From Echinostoma caproni (taxonomy: Eukaryota > Platyhelminthes > Trematoda > Plagiorchiida > Echinostomatidae), in NCBI GenBank assembly GCA_900618425.1, contig UZAN01039776.1, positions 75,521 to 111,230 on the forward strand: 35,710 nucleotides of DNA, written 5' to 3'. The notes beneath the pieces were generated by a model. That model was not told the origin of the DNA. It saw nothing but the letters and a program-made list of their open reading frames with translations, and searched no databases. The translations under genes were made by a program, and so were the position numbers. Positions 11,501-21,779 of the stretch are shown piece after piece (position 1 is the first letter of the stretch; every line of letters starts with the position of its first letter).

Positions 11501-12600
11501 TTGATGCATTCCTCATCTTCCACTGCCCCCCACACACACTGGTTTGTGCTCCCTCAGAACATCAGTTGAATCCAACCACATTCGAAATACACTTATCTGA
11601 CAGAAAATACGCGGTTCAAATTCTGCGCGCATGTTAGTATGATGCTGGAGGATTGTGCTTGCAAAAAAGCATTTTGCTGGTGCATTCTATACTACTGGTT
11701 ACCGGTCAGCACAAAAGCCTTATAATAAATTTAATTTAATAATTGCAAAGTTAGGAACAAAAGTATTCCACTGCAAAGGTGTAAAACATTTCAGAATTCG
11801 ACCATATATTATCAGCAGTTTCATTCTCCATCCTCAACAATCATAGCTGGAGGTTTACGAACGTGATTGAGGAACAAATGAATTCGTGTGATGCATGCAA
11901 AGAGCATGGCCGCGGATTGTCGTCTTACCGTACTACGTGACAAACGACGTGATAAGCAATTGGCCTTAGCTGATTTTTGTTGGCAGTGCAGATTGTCATG
12001 CATCGGTAGTCTAATTTTTAAAGAGATATATGTACATATTTCGTACAGCAATCACAGACACAGTGATCATAAAAATTTCAGTTCAACATAATAAATGTGT
12101 GTACTATGTAATTAGTAAACCGAGTCACCCAGTAAGTACAAGCGGATCACCTCTATCAATCTGGATGCAAAGGCCGTGACATACTTAACCCTGTAACAGT
12201 AGAATTGCCTACCCCCCTCTTATGCAAAATGGGCTTGCTCATTTCAAGCTAAGAGCCACTTGGTAATCACTACCTGCATTTGCGTTTCCTTCATTGCATT
12301 TTTTAGAAATCTTAACAGCTAATCCGAAAAGAAAGAAATTTGCGGCCACGAAAAAACTAAGTACTTGCCTATGCCAATTTATTTGTAGCCAATGTTTTTA
12401 AACCAAAAGACTGTAGTTTGTTTGCGCTATTTTATGGATAGGTTTACATTTAATTCGAAATTCCTGTACGGGATTATCTGAAATATTATTTGATTCAACC
12501 TTTTCTCGCAACTTTGACTATGATTCAATTGATCCTAACTAGCTCTGGGTCACCCAAAGCAAATCCAAATTGAACTGATCGATTAAACCACCTCATAGAC
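8580..12600. other. No gene seen; short low-complexity tracts
   Basis: The stretch contains ATT-rich sequence (9928-9963), one undetermined base at 10009, and CT tracts at 11039-11048 and 11173-11190. A 33-base splice-bounded minus-strand segment at 11364-11396 is reported as a finding. No longer frame here has start, splice or motif support. Confidence 0.5.
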
Positions 12601-13224
12601 NNNNNNNNNNNNNNNNNNNNNNNNNNNNNNNNNNNNNNNNNNNNNNNNNNNNNNNNNNNNNNNNNNNNNNNNNNNNNNNNNNNNNNNNNNNNNNNNNNNN
12701 NNNNNNNNNNNNNNNNNNNNNNNNNNNNNNNNNNNNNNNNNNNNNNNNNNNNNNNNNNNNNNNNNNNNNNNNNNNNNNNNNNNNNNNNNNNNNNNNNNNN
12801 NNNNNNNNNNNNNNNNNNNNNNNNNNNNNNNNNNNNNNNNNNNNNNNNNNNNNNNNNNNNNNNNNNNNNNNNNNNNNNNNNNNNNNNNNNNNNNNNNNNN
12901 NNNNNNNNNNNNNNNNNNNNNNNNNNNNNNNNNNNNNNNNNNNNNNNNNNNNNNNNNNNNNNNNNNNNNNNNNNNNNNNNNNNNNNNNNNNNNNNNNNNN
13001 NNNNNNNNNNNNNNNNNNNNNNNNNNNNNNNNNNNNNNNNNNNNNNNNNNNNNNNNNNNNNNNNNNNNNNNNNNNNNNNNNNNNNNNNNNNNNNNNNNNN
13101 NNNNNNNNNNNNNNNNNNNNNNNNNNNNNNNNNNNNNNNNNNNNNNNNNNNNNNNNNNNNNNNNNNNNNNNNNNNNNNNNNNNNNNNNNNNNNNNNNNNN
13201 NNNNNNNNNNNNNNNNNNNNNNNN
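12601..13224. other. Assembly gap (624 N)
   Basis: Run of undetermined bases directly abutting the (TA)n tail of the retrotransposon. The gap probably reflects a low-complexity tail or nested repeat that the assembler could not resolve. Any frame drawn across it is meaningless. Confidence 1.
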
Positions 13225-13264
<40 letters not shown>

Positions 13265-13284
13265 TTTCACTTTGTACAACCATA

Positions 13285-13309
13285 AACCGGGCACAATCGT
13301 GTGCCGGTT
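13285..13309 (-). other. Hairpin in the retrotransposon 3' UTR
   Basis: On the minus strand AACCGGCACA and TGTGCCCGGTT pair around a CGAT loop with one bulged G. It sits about 25 bases before the (TA)n tail. 3'-end hairpins can help LINE reverse transcriptases recognise their RNA; the role here is inference. Confidence 0.5.
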
Positions 13310-13429
13310 TTGGTTGCTGTCTTTCGGCTGCCCATTTGGATGAAGATTAGGAGAAAGATAAGAAATGTTGAAAGTAGGATCGAAAAGAAAGCTGAAAAGT
13401 TCAGTGGACTAATAATACAGAGAAATTGA

Positions 13430-14268
13430 GAAGATGCATCAACCCCACTGTTTACTGCACCCAGTCGTATCACTCAGTGTCTCTAATCATCGGGTACGAT
13501 CATCCCGAGGTCCCCATCCAGGTAGCTTAACAGGACCTATGTGACTACGACTCCTGCTTAGGGTTTTCATACCCTCATGTCAGGTCTTAGTTTGACCATC
13601 CTGGGCTTTATTCCACCCACTACCTGCCTCGGGAAACACCGATCGCCATGGCAACCTATTTGGTGACATACGTAACACATGCCCCAAACAACGTAACCTA
13701 TGGAGGTCCACCACTTGCTCCAGTGGGCAACAGCGGTTGCCTAAAACTTTTCGCCTGACCTCAGCATTGCTCGTTCGGCTGCCCCACCAGATTTGTGCAA
13801 TGATGCGTAGACAGCGATGTTCAAACACCGACAATCTATTTTTATCCTGTTCCTTTAGTGGCCAAGTCTCTGCACCGTAGAGCAGGGCTGGCCGAACTGC
13901 TGCAGCATACACTCGACCCTTCACAGACAGCCGGATGTCGCGACGGCGCCACAAATGTCTCAAGTTGGCAAATGCCAATCGAGCCTTTTGTATGCGCGCC
14001 GACACTTCATCTGTGATGCATCCGCCGGGTGAGATATAGCTGCCCAAGTAACAAAACTTATCCACCTGCTCTATTACTTCCCCAGTTAGAGTGAGGCTGG
14101 GTGCTGGACCAACCCAGTCTTGTAGTAGCATTTTACACTTTGAAGGTGTAAAACGCATACCGAACATGGCTACACTAGCATTCAAACTTTCCAGAAAAGC
14201 TTGTAACTTACCTGGATCTTCACTTAGTAGCACAATGTCATCTGCATACTCCAGATCAGACAGCCTGG
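13430..14268 (-). pseudogene. Retrotransposon RT motif C and C-terminal domain, broken
   Basis: The frame opens just upstream of RT motif C: LSDLEYADDIVLLSEDPGK, with YADD encoded at 14248-14237. It continues through FTPSKCKMLLQDW, the thumb region, GRVYAAAVRPALLYGAETW and the conserved SVFEHRCLRIIAQIWW block to RCLGHVLRMSPNRLPW. A TGA at 13582-13580 stands where the family has Trp after QTKT. The same frame then continues recognisably (KLPGWGPRDD, LETLSD) to about 13430, with further TGA stops at 13489-13487 and 13441-13439. The catalytic DD is intact, but the protein is disconnected from the RT core by a frameshift and truncated by the stops. Confidence 0.9.
14206..14214 (-). other. Consensus splice donor inside the retrotransposon
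   Basis: The minus strand reads CAG/GTAAGTT within the DPGK codons of the RT. It is a full match to the eukaryotic 5' splice consensus, which makes the element a possible source of a cryptic exon when transcribed. Use is not shown. Confidence 0.4.
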
Positions 14269-14754
14269 GAGTAAATCCATACCACCATTCTCGCACGAGG
14301 ATAGGGCTGCTTCCATAATCAGATCCACAACAATGTTAAATAGAAAATGGGAGAGAGGGCAGTCCTGTCGAACACCACGTTCTGTAGGGAAATCGGGCGA
14401 AAGCGTGCCGTAAGCTCGGACTCGGCTTCGGCTATGAGTGTAGAGGGATCGCAGTATTGAAATAAGCTTCCCGGGCACACCTTTCAGGGAAAGGCGGCGC
14501 CAGAGTTTAGAGCGGTTGACTGAGTCGAAAGCCGCTTTTAGATCCAGGAAGATAGAGATAATGGGTCTACGAAAAGAAAGTCAGTGCTCCAGATTTCGGC
14601 GAAGAGTGAAGATGTGGTCGATACAACCTCGACCAGGTCTAAGACCAGCCTGGTTCTCACGCGTGCACCTTTCACGTTCAGCAGACAATCGACGGAGTAT
14701 AATACCAGCGAGAAGTTTAGAAGCAATGTTGATTAAACTAATTCCTCTGCGGTT
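14266..14754 (-). pseudogene. Retrotransposon RT core (fingers and palm), frameshifted
   Basis: Reading NRRGISLINIASKLLAG, then ENQAGLRPGRGCIDHIF, then FLDLKAAFDSVNR (motif A, both Asp present, 14547-14512) and ERGVRQDCPLSHFLFNIVVD (motif B, around 14378-14350). One in-frame TGA (14583-14581) interrupts the segment between fingers and motif A. Motif B has Asp where this family usually has Gly (RQGCPLSP), and His replaces the following Pro. The frame breaks near 14264-14268 just before YADD, where a few bases appear to be missing. Upstream, 14797-14755 is scrambled relative to the linker ORF, implying another indel. Confidence 0.9.
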
Positions 14755-14797
14755 TTCACAAGAGGATCTGTATGAGGACTAGTATGATGACCGATTC

Positions 14798-15427
14798 TTA
14801 CCAGTCAGCTGGAACCTGTTCCCTCTCCCACACTGAGCCCAGGAGTTTCGTTAACTCCGAAACCAACGCTGAACCTCCATCCTTAAAAACGAATAGGGAG
14901 AGCTCGTCTGGGCCGGAGGCCTTATGCCTTTTGAGATAGCTTATTTTCCGGGAAACCTCCATTTCAGATGAAGGACTGGCATCGACTGGCAGAATTTGGG
15001 CAGTCGAAGTGGAGGGGGATAGTTTAGACGTCGATGGGGGCCAGTTGAACTGAGTCTCGAAATGTTCAGTCCATCGATCAAGACGGCGTTGCTGATCGTG
15101 AATCAGTGTGCCGTCGGATTCCTTAATTACCTCACTTACGCATATTTTCTTAAGACAGGTATTCCTAATTAGACGGAAAATATTGCGACGATTACCGATA
15201 GCCACAGCCTTCTCCATCTCGCTACACTTTCCTATCCACCACCTCTCGCGGTCATTTCTCAGACTCGGGATGAGCTGGCGTTTGAGGGATTTGCTCACTG
15301 TGTCATATGCGGCATCTGGAGGAAGGTTTCTGCGGGCGTCCAGCAGGGCAGCCGAGGTCGATGAGACCCATCGTTTATGCTTTGAACCCGCGTGAGGGTC
15401 TGACGTTGTTTCTATCGATATTTTCAT
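14798..15427 (-). pseudogene. Retrotransposon linker between endonuclease and RT
   Basis: Uninterrupted 209-codon frame that begins in the EN-RT linker (KISIETTSDPHAG) and runs through RNIFRLIRNTCLKK, RWTEHFETQFNWP and KRHKASGPDELSLFVF to the RT lead-in LLGSVWEREQVPADW. It stops at TAA (14800-14798) exactly where the RT normally continues with a Ser. The ATG at its start is internal to the original polyprotein, so this is a fragment and not a gene of its own. It is the least damaged part of the element. Confidence 0.9.
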
Positions 15428-15449
15428 AGCTTCCTTGGTTTGTTTTCAG

Positions 15450-16301
15450 TTTTTATTGAGTCTGTCGGCTGGTGGTTGAACCGATAGGCGATCAGAAAGT
15501 TTCACTTCGAAGGCTGATTTGCAACAATTGCTGACGTTGTATCTTAGGTATCCGTTTTCCGTGGCTTTTTTACGGTTGTTTGCCAGGTGTAAGGAGATTT
15601 GGGCTCGTAGAAAATCGTAGTCCGTATCCACAAGTCCAGCGCAGTGAAGAGGTTGGTGGTTTCCATGTAAGATGGTGTCGTTTCTTGTGCGAGAAGTTCG
15701 TGTTTGACAGAAACAGTCCAGGGTTGAAGCAGGTGATCGCCATTGTCCATCCGGTTGTCTGGGATTGCATGTGGTCCACCAAGAAGCCTCTCTGAGTCGT
15801 TCAGTTATCCTACTTGAGCATTGAATTCTCCGGCGATTAACACGATATCTCTTGATTGAACGCTTTAGAGTTATCGAGAAAGGTCCCTGTAGAATTCATC
15901 CTTGAATCCAGGTGTGCTGCAATCGGTCGGTGCATACACCGATACGACGATTAGTCATCGGCGTTTCGTTTTGTAGCTGTTGACCCGCGCTGAACCGTTG
16001 AGACGTACGGCGTACAGTTGGCTACTGACTGGAATCCAGTCGAGAAGCGAGCGTTTAGCTTTGGCTTTTAGCGCAGTCCCGACACCAGCAACACCACGAG
16101 CTTCGGACACCGAATCGCCTGACACACGAAGGGTGAAGCGTGAGGTTGAGGTTGGATCAAGAGAACGCAGAGAGATAATGGAAGTGGGGTTTTGTATGCG
16201 TGTTTCGGAGACACAACATACATCTAAATTGAAAGTTTCAAAGGTTCCAGCTAAGGCATCTTGTTGACCAATCTAAAAGAGTGTGCGGACATTGAACGCG
16301 A
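15450..16301 (-). pseudogene. Retrotransposon AP-like endonuclease, catalytically dead remnant
   Basis: The minus strand opens with VAFNVRTLF (16301-16276, the Asn-containing first motif), then a TAG stop (16275-16273), then VCCVSETRIQ (metal-binding Glu), ARGVAGVGTALKAKAKRSLL, a TGA at 15957-15955, and VSVYAPTDCSTPGF. Two TAA stops follow. The usual GDFN motif reads GEFN (Glu codon 15828-15826), followed by AQVG and another TAA. Beyond about 15700 the frame shifts, and the segment carrying the usual D-H-I-A-I-S strand is missing near 15635. The frame resumes as DTDYDFLRAQISLHL, where the family's catalytic SDH is replaced by TDY. Motif expectations are from knowledge of APE-type LINE endonucleases. 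Confidence 0.88.
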
Positions 16302-16499
16302 CTAGAAGAAAAGGGAATTTCGGCTTCAAAATTCATGTAACTTCTGATTGTTTGAACTTGTTGGTAAAACGCTGGGTGATATCCAATCGAGTCTTGTAAA
16401 CAGCGGGTGTTTGGGATTATCCGGGATTGAGAGGAAGAACTAGACAGATGGGAAGGAGGGTTTTCCAAATGAGTGCCTAAGACTTTAGGGCACGACATA

Positions 16500-16501
<2 letters not shown>

Positions 16502-16534
<33 letters not shown>
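16502..16534. repeat. (TA)n microsatellite upstream of the retrotransposon
   Basis: About sixteen TA units, some 200 bases 5' of the first EN motif. With the 13225-13261 tract it brackets the element. Confidence 0.95.
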
Positions 16535-16536
<2 letters not shown>

Positions 16537-16914
16537 GTGCCTTATTTCTCTGGTAGTACATCTGGGTTTCGGGAATATTGTGGGAAAGGATTCGATATTC
16601 ATCGGAAGCTATTAGCACACAAATGATGTAAACCTCCAGCCTCAAGGTACTCAATCTCCAGATGTGGTTTTCCACGGGTATTCATAAAGCTGTCAACCAA
16701 GTATTGAACTCTAGTGACAAGGAGGAGATTGGGACCCGAGACCTTAGATACGGGAATTGATGTGTTCAATCTGTCCCATTATTTACTGATTATCATAAAA
16801 TATAACGAAAAAGTATGAGGAGAACAATTAAAAGAAGATAACTTGAAGAAAGGACACAGAAAGGCGGTGCTTGTTGTCACATATACTAGTACCACCACTA
16901 CCACTGTTGTGAGA

Positions 16915-16936
16915 TACTACTCACATGTGAGTAGTA
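16915..16936. other. Perfect 22-bp palindrome
   Basis: TACTACTCACA followed by its exact reverse complement TGTGAGTAGTA, with no spacer. Could be a dimeric protein-binding site or a cruciform; function unknown. Confidence 0.85.
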
Positions 16937-16953
16937 GGTAACATATTTGATGA

Positions 16954-17241
16954 TTACTTTCGACGATCAAAAATTGAGATCACCAAGGGCAAATTGCTAT
17001 ATCTCAGACAATAACTATCGATTGCTACGTTCATGATCCGTCGTACGGCCAGAAACTGCGATGGTAGTTTTCTGATAAGATTTTCTGTTGTATATGCCAA
17101 ATTACTGATACCCCATTTATTCTCTTCAATAAACAACTGTCCTCGACCGAACACTGTCTTGTGGAACTTTAACACTATTAATACCACTATTATTGGATCA
17201 ACCGCAAAGAAATCATTCTGAACCAGTTCATTCATATTATT
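16954..17241 (-). CDS. Candidate coding exon with a hydrophobic segment, unknown protein
   Basis: The frame starts immediately after the strong acceptor-like CATCCTCTTCCTTAG (minus strand, ending 17242) and runs AAT AAT ATG AAT GAA in phase 0. It stays open for 95 codons to TAA at 16956-16954. With the ATG at 17235 it would give 93 residues. Visible features are AVDPIIVVLIVLKF (hydrophobic, possibly membrane-associated), FGRGQLFIEENKWGISN and a basic C-terminus FDRRK. It may be a terminal exon, or end earlier at one of several weak GT sites. I recognise no family, and the plus strand has a shorter overlapping frame that looks less protein-like. Confidence 0.3.
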   Translation of the reverse strand, partial: NNMNELVQNDFFAVDPIIVVLIVLKFHKTVFGRGQLFIEENKWGISNLAYTTENLIRKLPSQFLAVRRIMNVAIDSYCLRYSNLPLVISIFDRRK

Positions 17242-20209
17242 CTAAGGAAGAGGATGTTGTTAAATTGCGTAATATGCTGGGCTCTAAAGACAGCGGATTT
17301 CACAACCAGCGGACAAATATGACATTTAGACGCTCTAATTGTTAGACAGAAGGAAAACTGTACCACTGTGTTTATTTATTAACTACCTTATTCGGATAGA
17401 AACTAGGCAAATGAAAACTATATATATATATATATATATCAGTTGGCAACCACATTCCTGGGACGTAGATTATTGGACTATATAAGTCTCTCCGGGATAT
17501 GCATGCCGCCGAGCCGGTCGTCAGTGAAGCAGCCTGCTAACAAAGATGAATGACCGTGACACGATATAACCTTGAAAATTGAATTCGGGGAACACACCAG
17601 TGACTTCGGGGGACGAAAATAGTTCAAACACCACCATTGCCACTACCAGCACCACCATCATTATCATCATCATTATCCTGCGCTGATCTGAAAGCATCTT
17701 AGAATGAAATTCGAGCAGTGAAAACAAACAGACAGTGACAGCAATTACCTTCATTTCGGACGAAGAAGCCAAGTGGAGGAGTTCCGAAGACTGTGACCTC
17801 CTTCAGTGTTTAACTTCAGTCGAGAACATAGTGTGAATCGTAGATTATCTGACACCTTTTCTTGCAATCAAATTGTTCTTCGTGTTGACTGAGACACACG
17901 TTTTAGTTAATTAAACCAAAGAAATAGAGTAAAATGAGTATAACTGAAAACTCATCGCCATGCATTGCGCTCTTTGTTAAGTTAGAATAACAAAGATGAG
18001 CAGTTTACCAGGAGTTTTTATTGACCAAAACACTATTTTAATGTATTTGAAGTCAGTAGGGAAGGAGTGATATTCACACAGTGATATTAGTACACAGCCA
18101 ACGATGTCTGCAGATTCTCAATAGTTGAACCAAAAACTTCTACGTAATGATGGAAAAAATGAGAAACCAAAGGTTAATTTGTTATTGCAGTGCTTTATTT
18201 GGCACACATTCAAAACTCAGACACTGAAACTATGACGTAACGCGATGTGAGGGCTTACATCAGTGTACGATTTTGGTTACTTAATCATACACGAGTGGAT
18301 GATCACAAACGATGGAACTTGCACGAAAGTAGATACTCTCAAAACAATATGAGTTTATTTATTGTCTAAGACTGTTGTTAAAAATCAAATGGAGTGAATT
18401 CCTTGTGTTGGAGATCTGTGAGCATGCTGACATGTGTCTGTTTCGAGGACATTTAAAAATGTTTTCAAAGAACGTCGCGTCTGTATTGTATACGTGTTTC
18501 ACTGTTCTTGTTTTCATTAGCCACACGAAGTTTCCAAGAACTAATTTCGACACAAACAAATTTCTTTTATCAAGGACTCCTCAGTCTAACGTACAAAGAT
18601 TATGTTCAAACACAATAGACCTCGAGGAACGATCGTGATAATCACTGCGACAACCAGGAAGGTATGTGCGTGTGTGGTTTTTTCGTCTGTCTGCGCTAGG
18701 CTATGACGGTGGATGTTAGTTTATTTATCTCTCAATATAGTAGGAAATCCCTCTGCCACGGGAAGGCACTGAATATATCTATCTCAGCACAGGCTATTTG
18801 AAATGCTTGGTTGTATATGGACATTTCGCTATGTGCAAAGTTAGGACGACTAGCCACAAACCGAGACATCCATTTCGAACACTCTGGGGCTTCCGAGGAT
18901 CAACCCTGAATACCAAAATATTTGTCTAGTCTGGGTCATTTAACTCTAACAGAATTCTAAATTTGACGGTTAACAATTAAGTTTAAGAAATTAACCGATT
19001 GAAAAATGATTTATGAGTGAGTGTTCTATCGTGTATCCTCTGGGGAGGAATATGTTTCGTTTCGCTACTGTTGCCTGGCCGTTTACAGCTCACTGCTTCT
19101 AGTCCGAGGGCTGACAACGTCGAGTCCATAAATGAACAGCGGATCTGTGCGACAATGTCCATTATATTAAAATTGGAGTTTTACTTCTGAGAAATTAGGT
19201 TAGAGACAAAGGTCCCTCAGCTTCAATATTTCTATCACTTCTCCCAAGGTATTTCCATGAACATATTCTGGAGGTAATCATTTCACGCCTATGTTTTCAG
19301 TACCATCCCTCTCCCGCCTCAAGCAAAAAAGCATGACGCAGAACGAAAAACTCTTGTTCCAAGCAACTACTACAGGTATTGACCAAACTCGTGCAACACC
19401 CTGATTTTCATCACGTTTGTTTCTCTCAATGCTTCGTTCCTCCAGCCTCACTCATGGGAGTGAATATGATATTACCCCACATCACACGCAACATATCTGA
19501 TATACTACCCACTTATTTCCTTGCTCCTATTGACCACATGCCAATAAAATGTCAAATTTCGCGATTTTGATGATGGTCGCAGGTGCATTAATTGTAAAAT
19601 AACGAAATGGCAGTGGAAAACTTAACTAGAATTTATATACTACAATTTCTCATAGACTTCCTACAGGTATTGTACTTTCATCTTATCCATGAGCCATTTA
19701 CCCTTCCTCATTTTTGAGCACTGCAGGCAGTCACTTTAGCATGAAGCCCACCAAGTTGACTACCAAACAGAATTTACCAGTTTACTCTAATACATCCTGC
19801 AACCTAACCACTGACGACCACTGAGGGGGCAGCTGACTTATCCCTGTTTCTGAAACAGAGAAAAGCTTTTTAATAAATTAAAATCCCAGCACCTAAATAA
19901 TTTATCAATGTATTTAAGCTGAAAGACTTTCATTACTTTGCTTATTTACTGTGCACTGAATAACAAGAGATAAGCAATTTAGAACACTTGTGATCAACTT
20001 AATAAAGGCTCTCATGGAACAGGAATCATTTATTAAAAAGAATGGGTACCCATACTGCTTTGCTTAAAATATTTTCGAAATCTGAGCTGTAACTTCCGAA
20101 CTACTATAAATTTTATCGCAGCACTCAAGGTCACACAAACTCAAACGGTGATGGAAGAGAACTAAGCACATAGAGGTGGAAGATAAAATCAGAAATAAAT
20201 ACACTTTAC
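17242..20209. other. No convincing gene; microsatellites and one small signal-peptide-like ORF
   Basis: Contains (TA)n at 17419-17439 and a CAC/ATC trinucleotide-rich tract at 17630-17680. The 59-codon ORF at 18459-18638 is listed separately. The rest shows no motif-bearing frame. Confidence 0.5.
18459..18638 (+). CDS. Small ORF with a signal-peptide-like N-terminus
   Basis: ATG in an A-rich context (AAAAATG) begins a 59-residue frame: MFSKNV, then a hydrophobic run ASVLYTCFTVLVFIS, then a polar tail with TNFDTNKFLLSRTPQ, ending TGA. The N-terminus resembles a secretion signal. A good donor-like GGAAG/GTATGT lies 20 bases beyond the stop but not in this frame. Small secreted proteins with many micro-exons are common in schistosomes, so it could be a first exon. 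It could equally be chance, and I recognise no family. Confidence 0.18.
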   Translation: MFSKNVASVLYTCFTVLVFISHTKFPRTNFDTNKFLLSRTPQSNVQRLCSNTIDLEERS

Positions 20210-20322
20210 CCATAGCCATCAATATACAAGTATAATATTGGAGACTGAACTGCATTTTCAAAATCACAGTGATGTTGCACGAGTTTGATCCACACGTGTA
20301 CACTTTTTCAGAGCAATCTATT
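20210..20322 (-). CDS. Candidate internal exon, Cys-rich
   Basis: Follows the strong acceptor GATTCATTTCAG (minus strand) and ends at CTATGG/GTAAAG, giving 113 bases that are open only in the phase-2-in, phase-1-out frame. The start reads IDCSEKVYTCGSNSCNITV, with three cysteines and an N-glycosylation sequon (NIT), then an aromatic and Met-rich stretch. This would suit an extracellular domain fragment. The frame stays open past the donor to 20064. No family recognised. Confidence 0.28.
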
Positions 20323-21779
20323 CTGAAATGAATCGCACTCAATGTATCTTGATTACCACAAACTACACTTTAGCTCGAAGCGTGTAGCGTGGCACATTAA
20401 AAGTTGGCAATTCAGGACATCTTCTCGTCTTTTTTCGATCGTCCAAGAATCTGCTGAGCAGGGTGCACTCACATTGACATCCCCTGAAAATCAGCATGTT
20501 CCAGTGTCAGTCACTCTTTTGAACCCTTCGCTGTCAGCCCCATTCATTCTGTGAGCTACGAACGGATGGCGCGCATTCTCAATTGAATGTGGGTTCCAGT
20601 GCTATTACCTCCGAATCCCAATGGGATCAATTTTGGATAAGGCTGATGAAAGTGTACTTCTACTCCGTCCAATCATCCCTGCTGTTCTGCACAGACTGAG
20701 TGAGATACTGGTTTTCTTCAGTTTGTGCAGTAGATACTATTTTGAAATGCACTGTGCATAAATGCTCCCGGTAAATTGCTGATTACTTTCCTTGGAGGAG
20801 TGAAAGAACAATCACTTTTTATTTTGCATTTGGTACCCAAACGAGATGATTCTGCAGATCAGTTGAGTGAAACAACGAGAAGACGTACACCAAATTCAAT
20901 ATCAAATGTGGTAATACAGGTAATTAAAATCAAATGACGCAGCACATTGTTTTTCCATTGGTTATAATGTTTTCCATCACAATCACTAACCAGAACGATG
21001 GTAGAATTCCCGATATGAATGAGTCATATTTAAATCAATACAGGACGATCGACTGACACCATTTATCATTGAAAAAACATTGGACGACAAGATAGATGTT
21101 GTGTAGCTTATAAATTCGTATGAGTTTATGTATCGATATACTCAATCAAGATGTTGGCTAGCGATCAAATGGTTCTTGGATAACGTTAAAGGATTTTCGT
21201 ATTCTGTTTACAATAGAGATGCAAACGTAGAAGAGAGGTGAAAAACCCCAAAAGTGTGAAACGAATTTTCAGTTGTTGCAAAAAACCGTAGATATTATTC
21301 TCCTTTTCCAATCCGTTGGTCAGTGCATTCAGACCTTTTTAATCATTAGTTCACAGATTCACACGTTCGGTTTACTCATTTCGGCTTCATGTGATGCATA
21401 TCGACCATTGAGCCGATTTAGAAGCCGTGGACTGTAATTAGGGGATAACAAGATGATTTTAATCAGTCTAGATAATAGACTATTGACAGTGGTGATATTT
21501 TATATACGTTCACTGGGCGGTTGCAGTGAGGTCTGATAGTTTACTGATTGTTTTGTCTCGTTTCAATCTAGTTTATATTCTTCCGAAATGTTAATGTACT
21601 ACCAGGCGGTTCAGATAGCCTCTGCCGAGAAAAACCCACTCACTGTCTTCCGTTGGCAGAGGTGTTTCAATTCAAAGTGAGGGGACGAAAATCCGGAAGC
21701 CGGAATTATAACCGGCTAGTTAAGTACTGTAAGTTTTGATTGATTCGACTGACTATTCTTCGGACTTCACCTTCACGCA
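20323..21779. other. No gene seen
   Basis: A plus-strand frame at 20358-20554 follows an acceptor-like ACTACACTTTAG but has no motif or partner exon. The remainder is AT-rich and featureless. 21615-21779 probably belongs to the neighbouring interspersed repeat. Confidence 0.45.

Larger units (their letters stand above)
13225..16301 (-). mobile_element. RTE-like non-LTR retrotransposon, degenerate, nearly full length
   Basis: One element read right to left: endonuclease (about 16301-15450), linker and RT N-terminus (15427-14798), RT core (14754-14266), RT C-terminus (14268-13430), 3' UTR (about 13430-13262) and a (TA)n tail (13261-13225) at the gap. This apurinic-endonuclease-like EN followed by RT, with a C-terminal GAETWPL...FEHRCLRIIAQIWW region, matches the RTE-type elements abundant in trematodes. 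No LTRs, integrase or RNase H are seen. It carries at least seven in-frame stops, two or more frameshifts and an internal deletion in EN, so it cannot be autonomous. The right-hand boundary is uncertain: the sequence up to 16501 may be its 5' UTR. Confidence 0.93.

Noticed and set aside
12525..13294. Two long minus-strand frames spanning the N gap
   Set aside because: They consist almost entirely of undetermined bases plus translated TA repeats, so they carry no coding evidence.
14516..15395. Plus-strand frames at 14516-14782 and 15108-15395
   Set aside because: They are antisense to the clearly recognisable RT and linker of the minus-strand retrotransposon.
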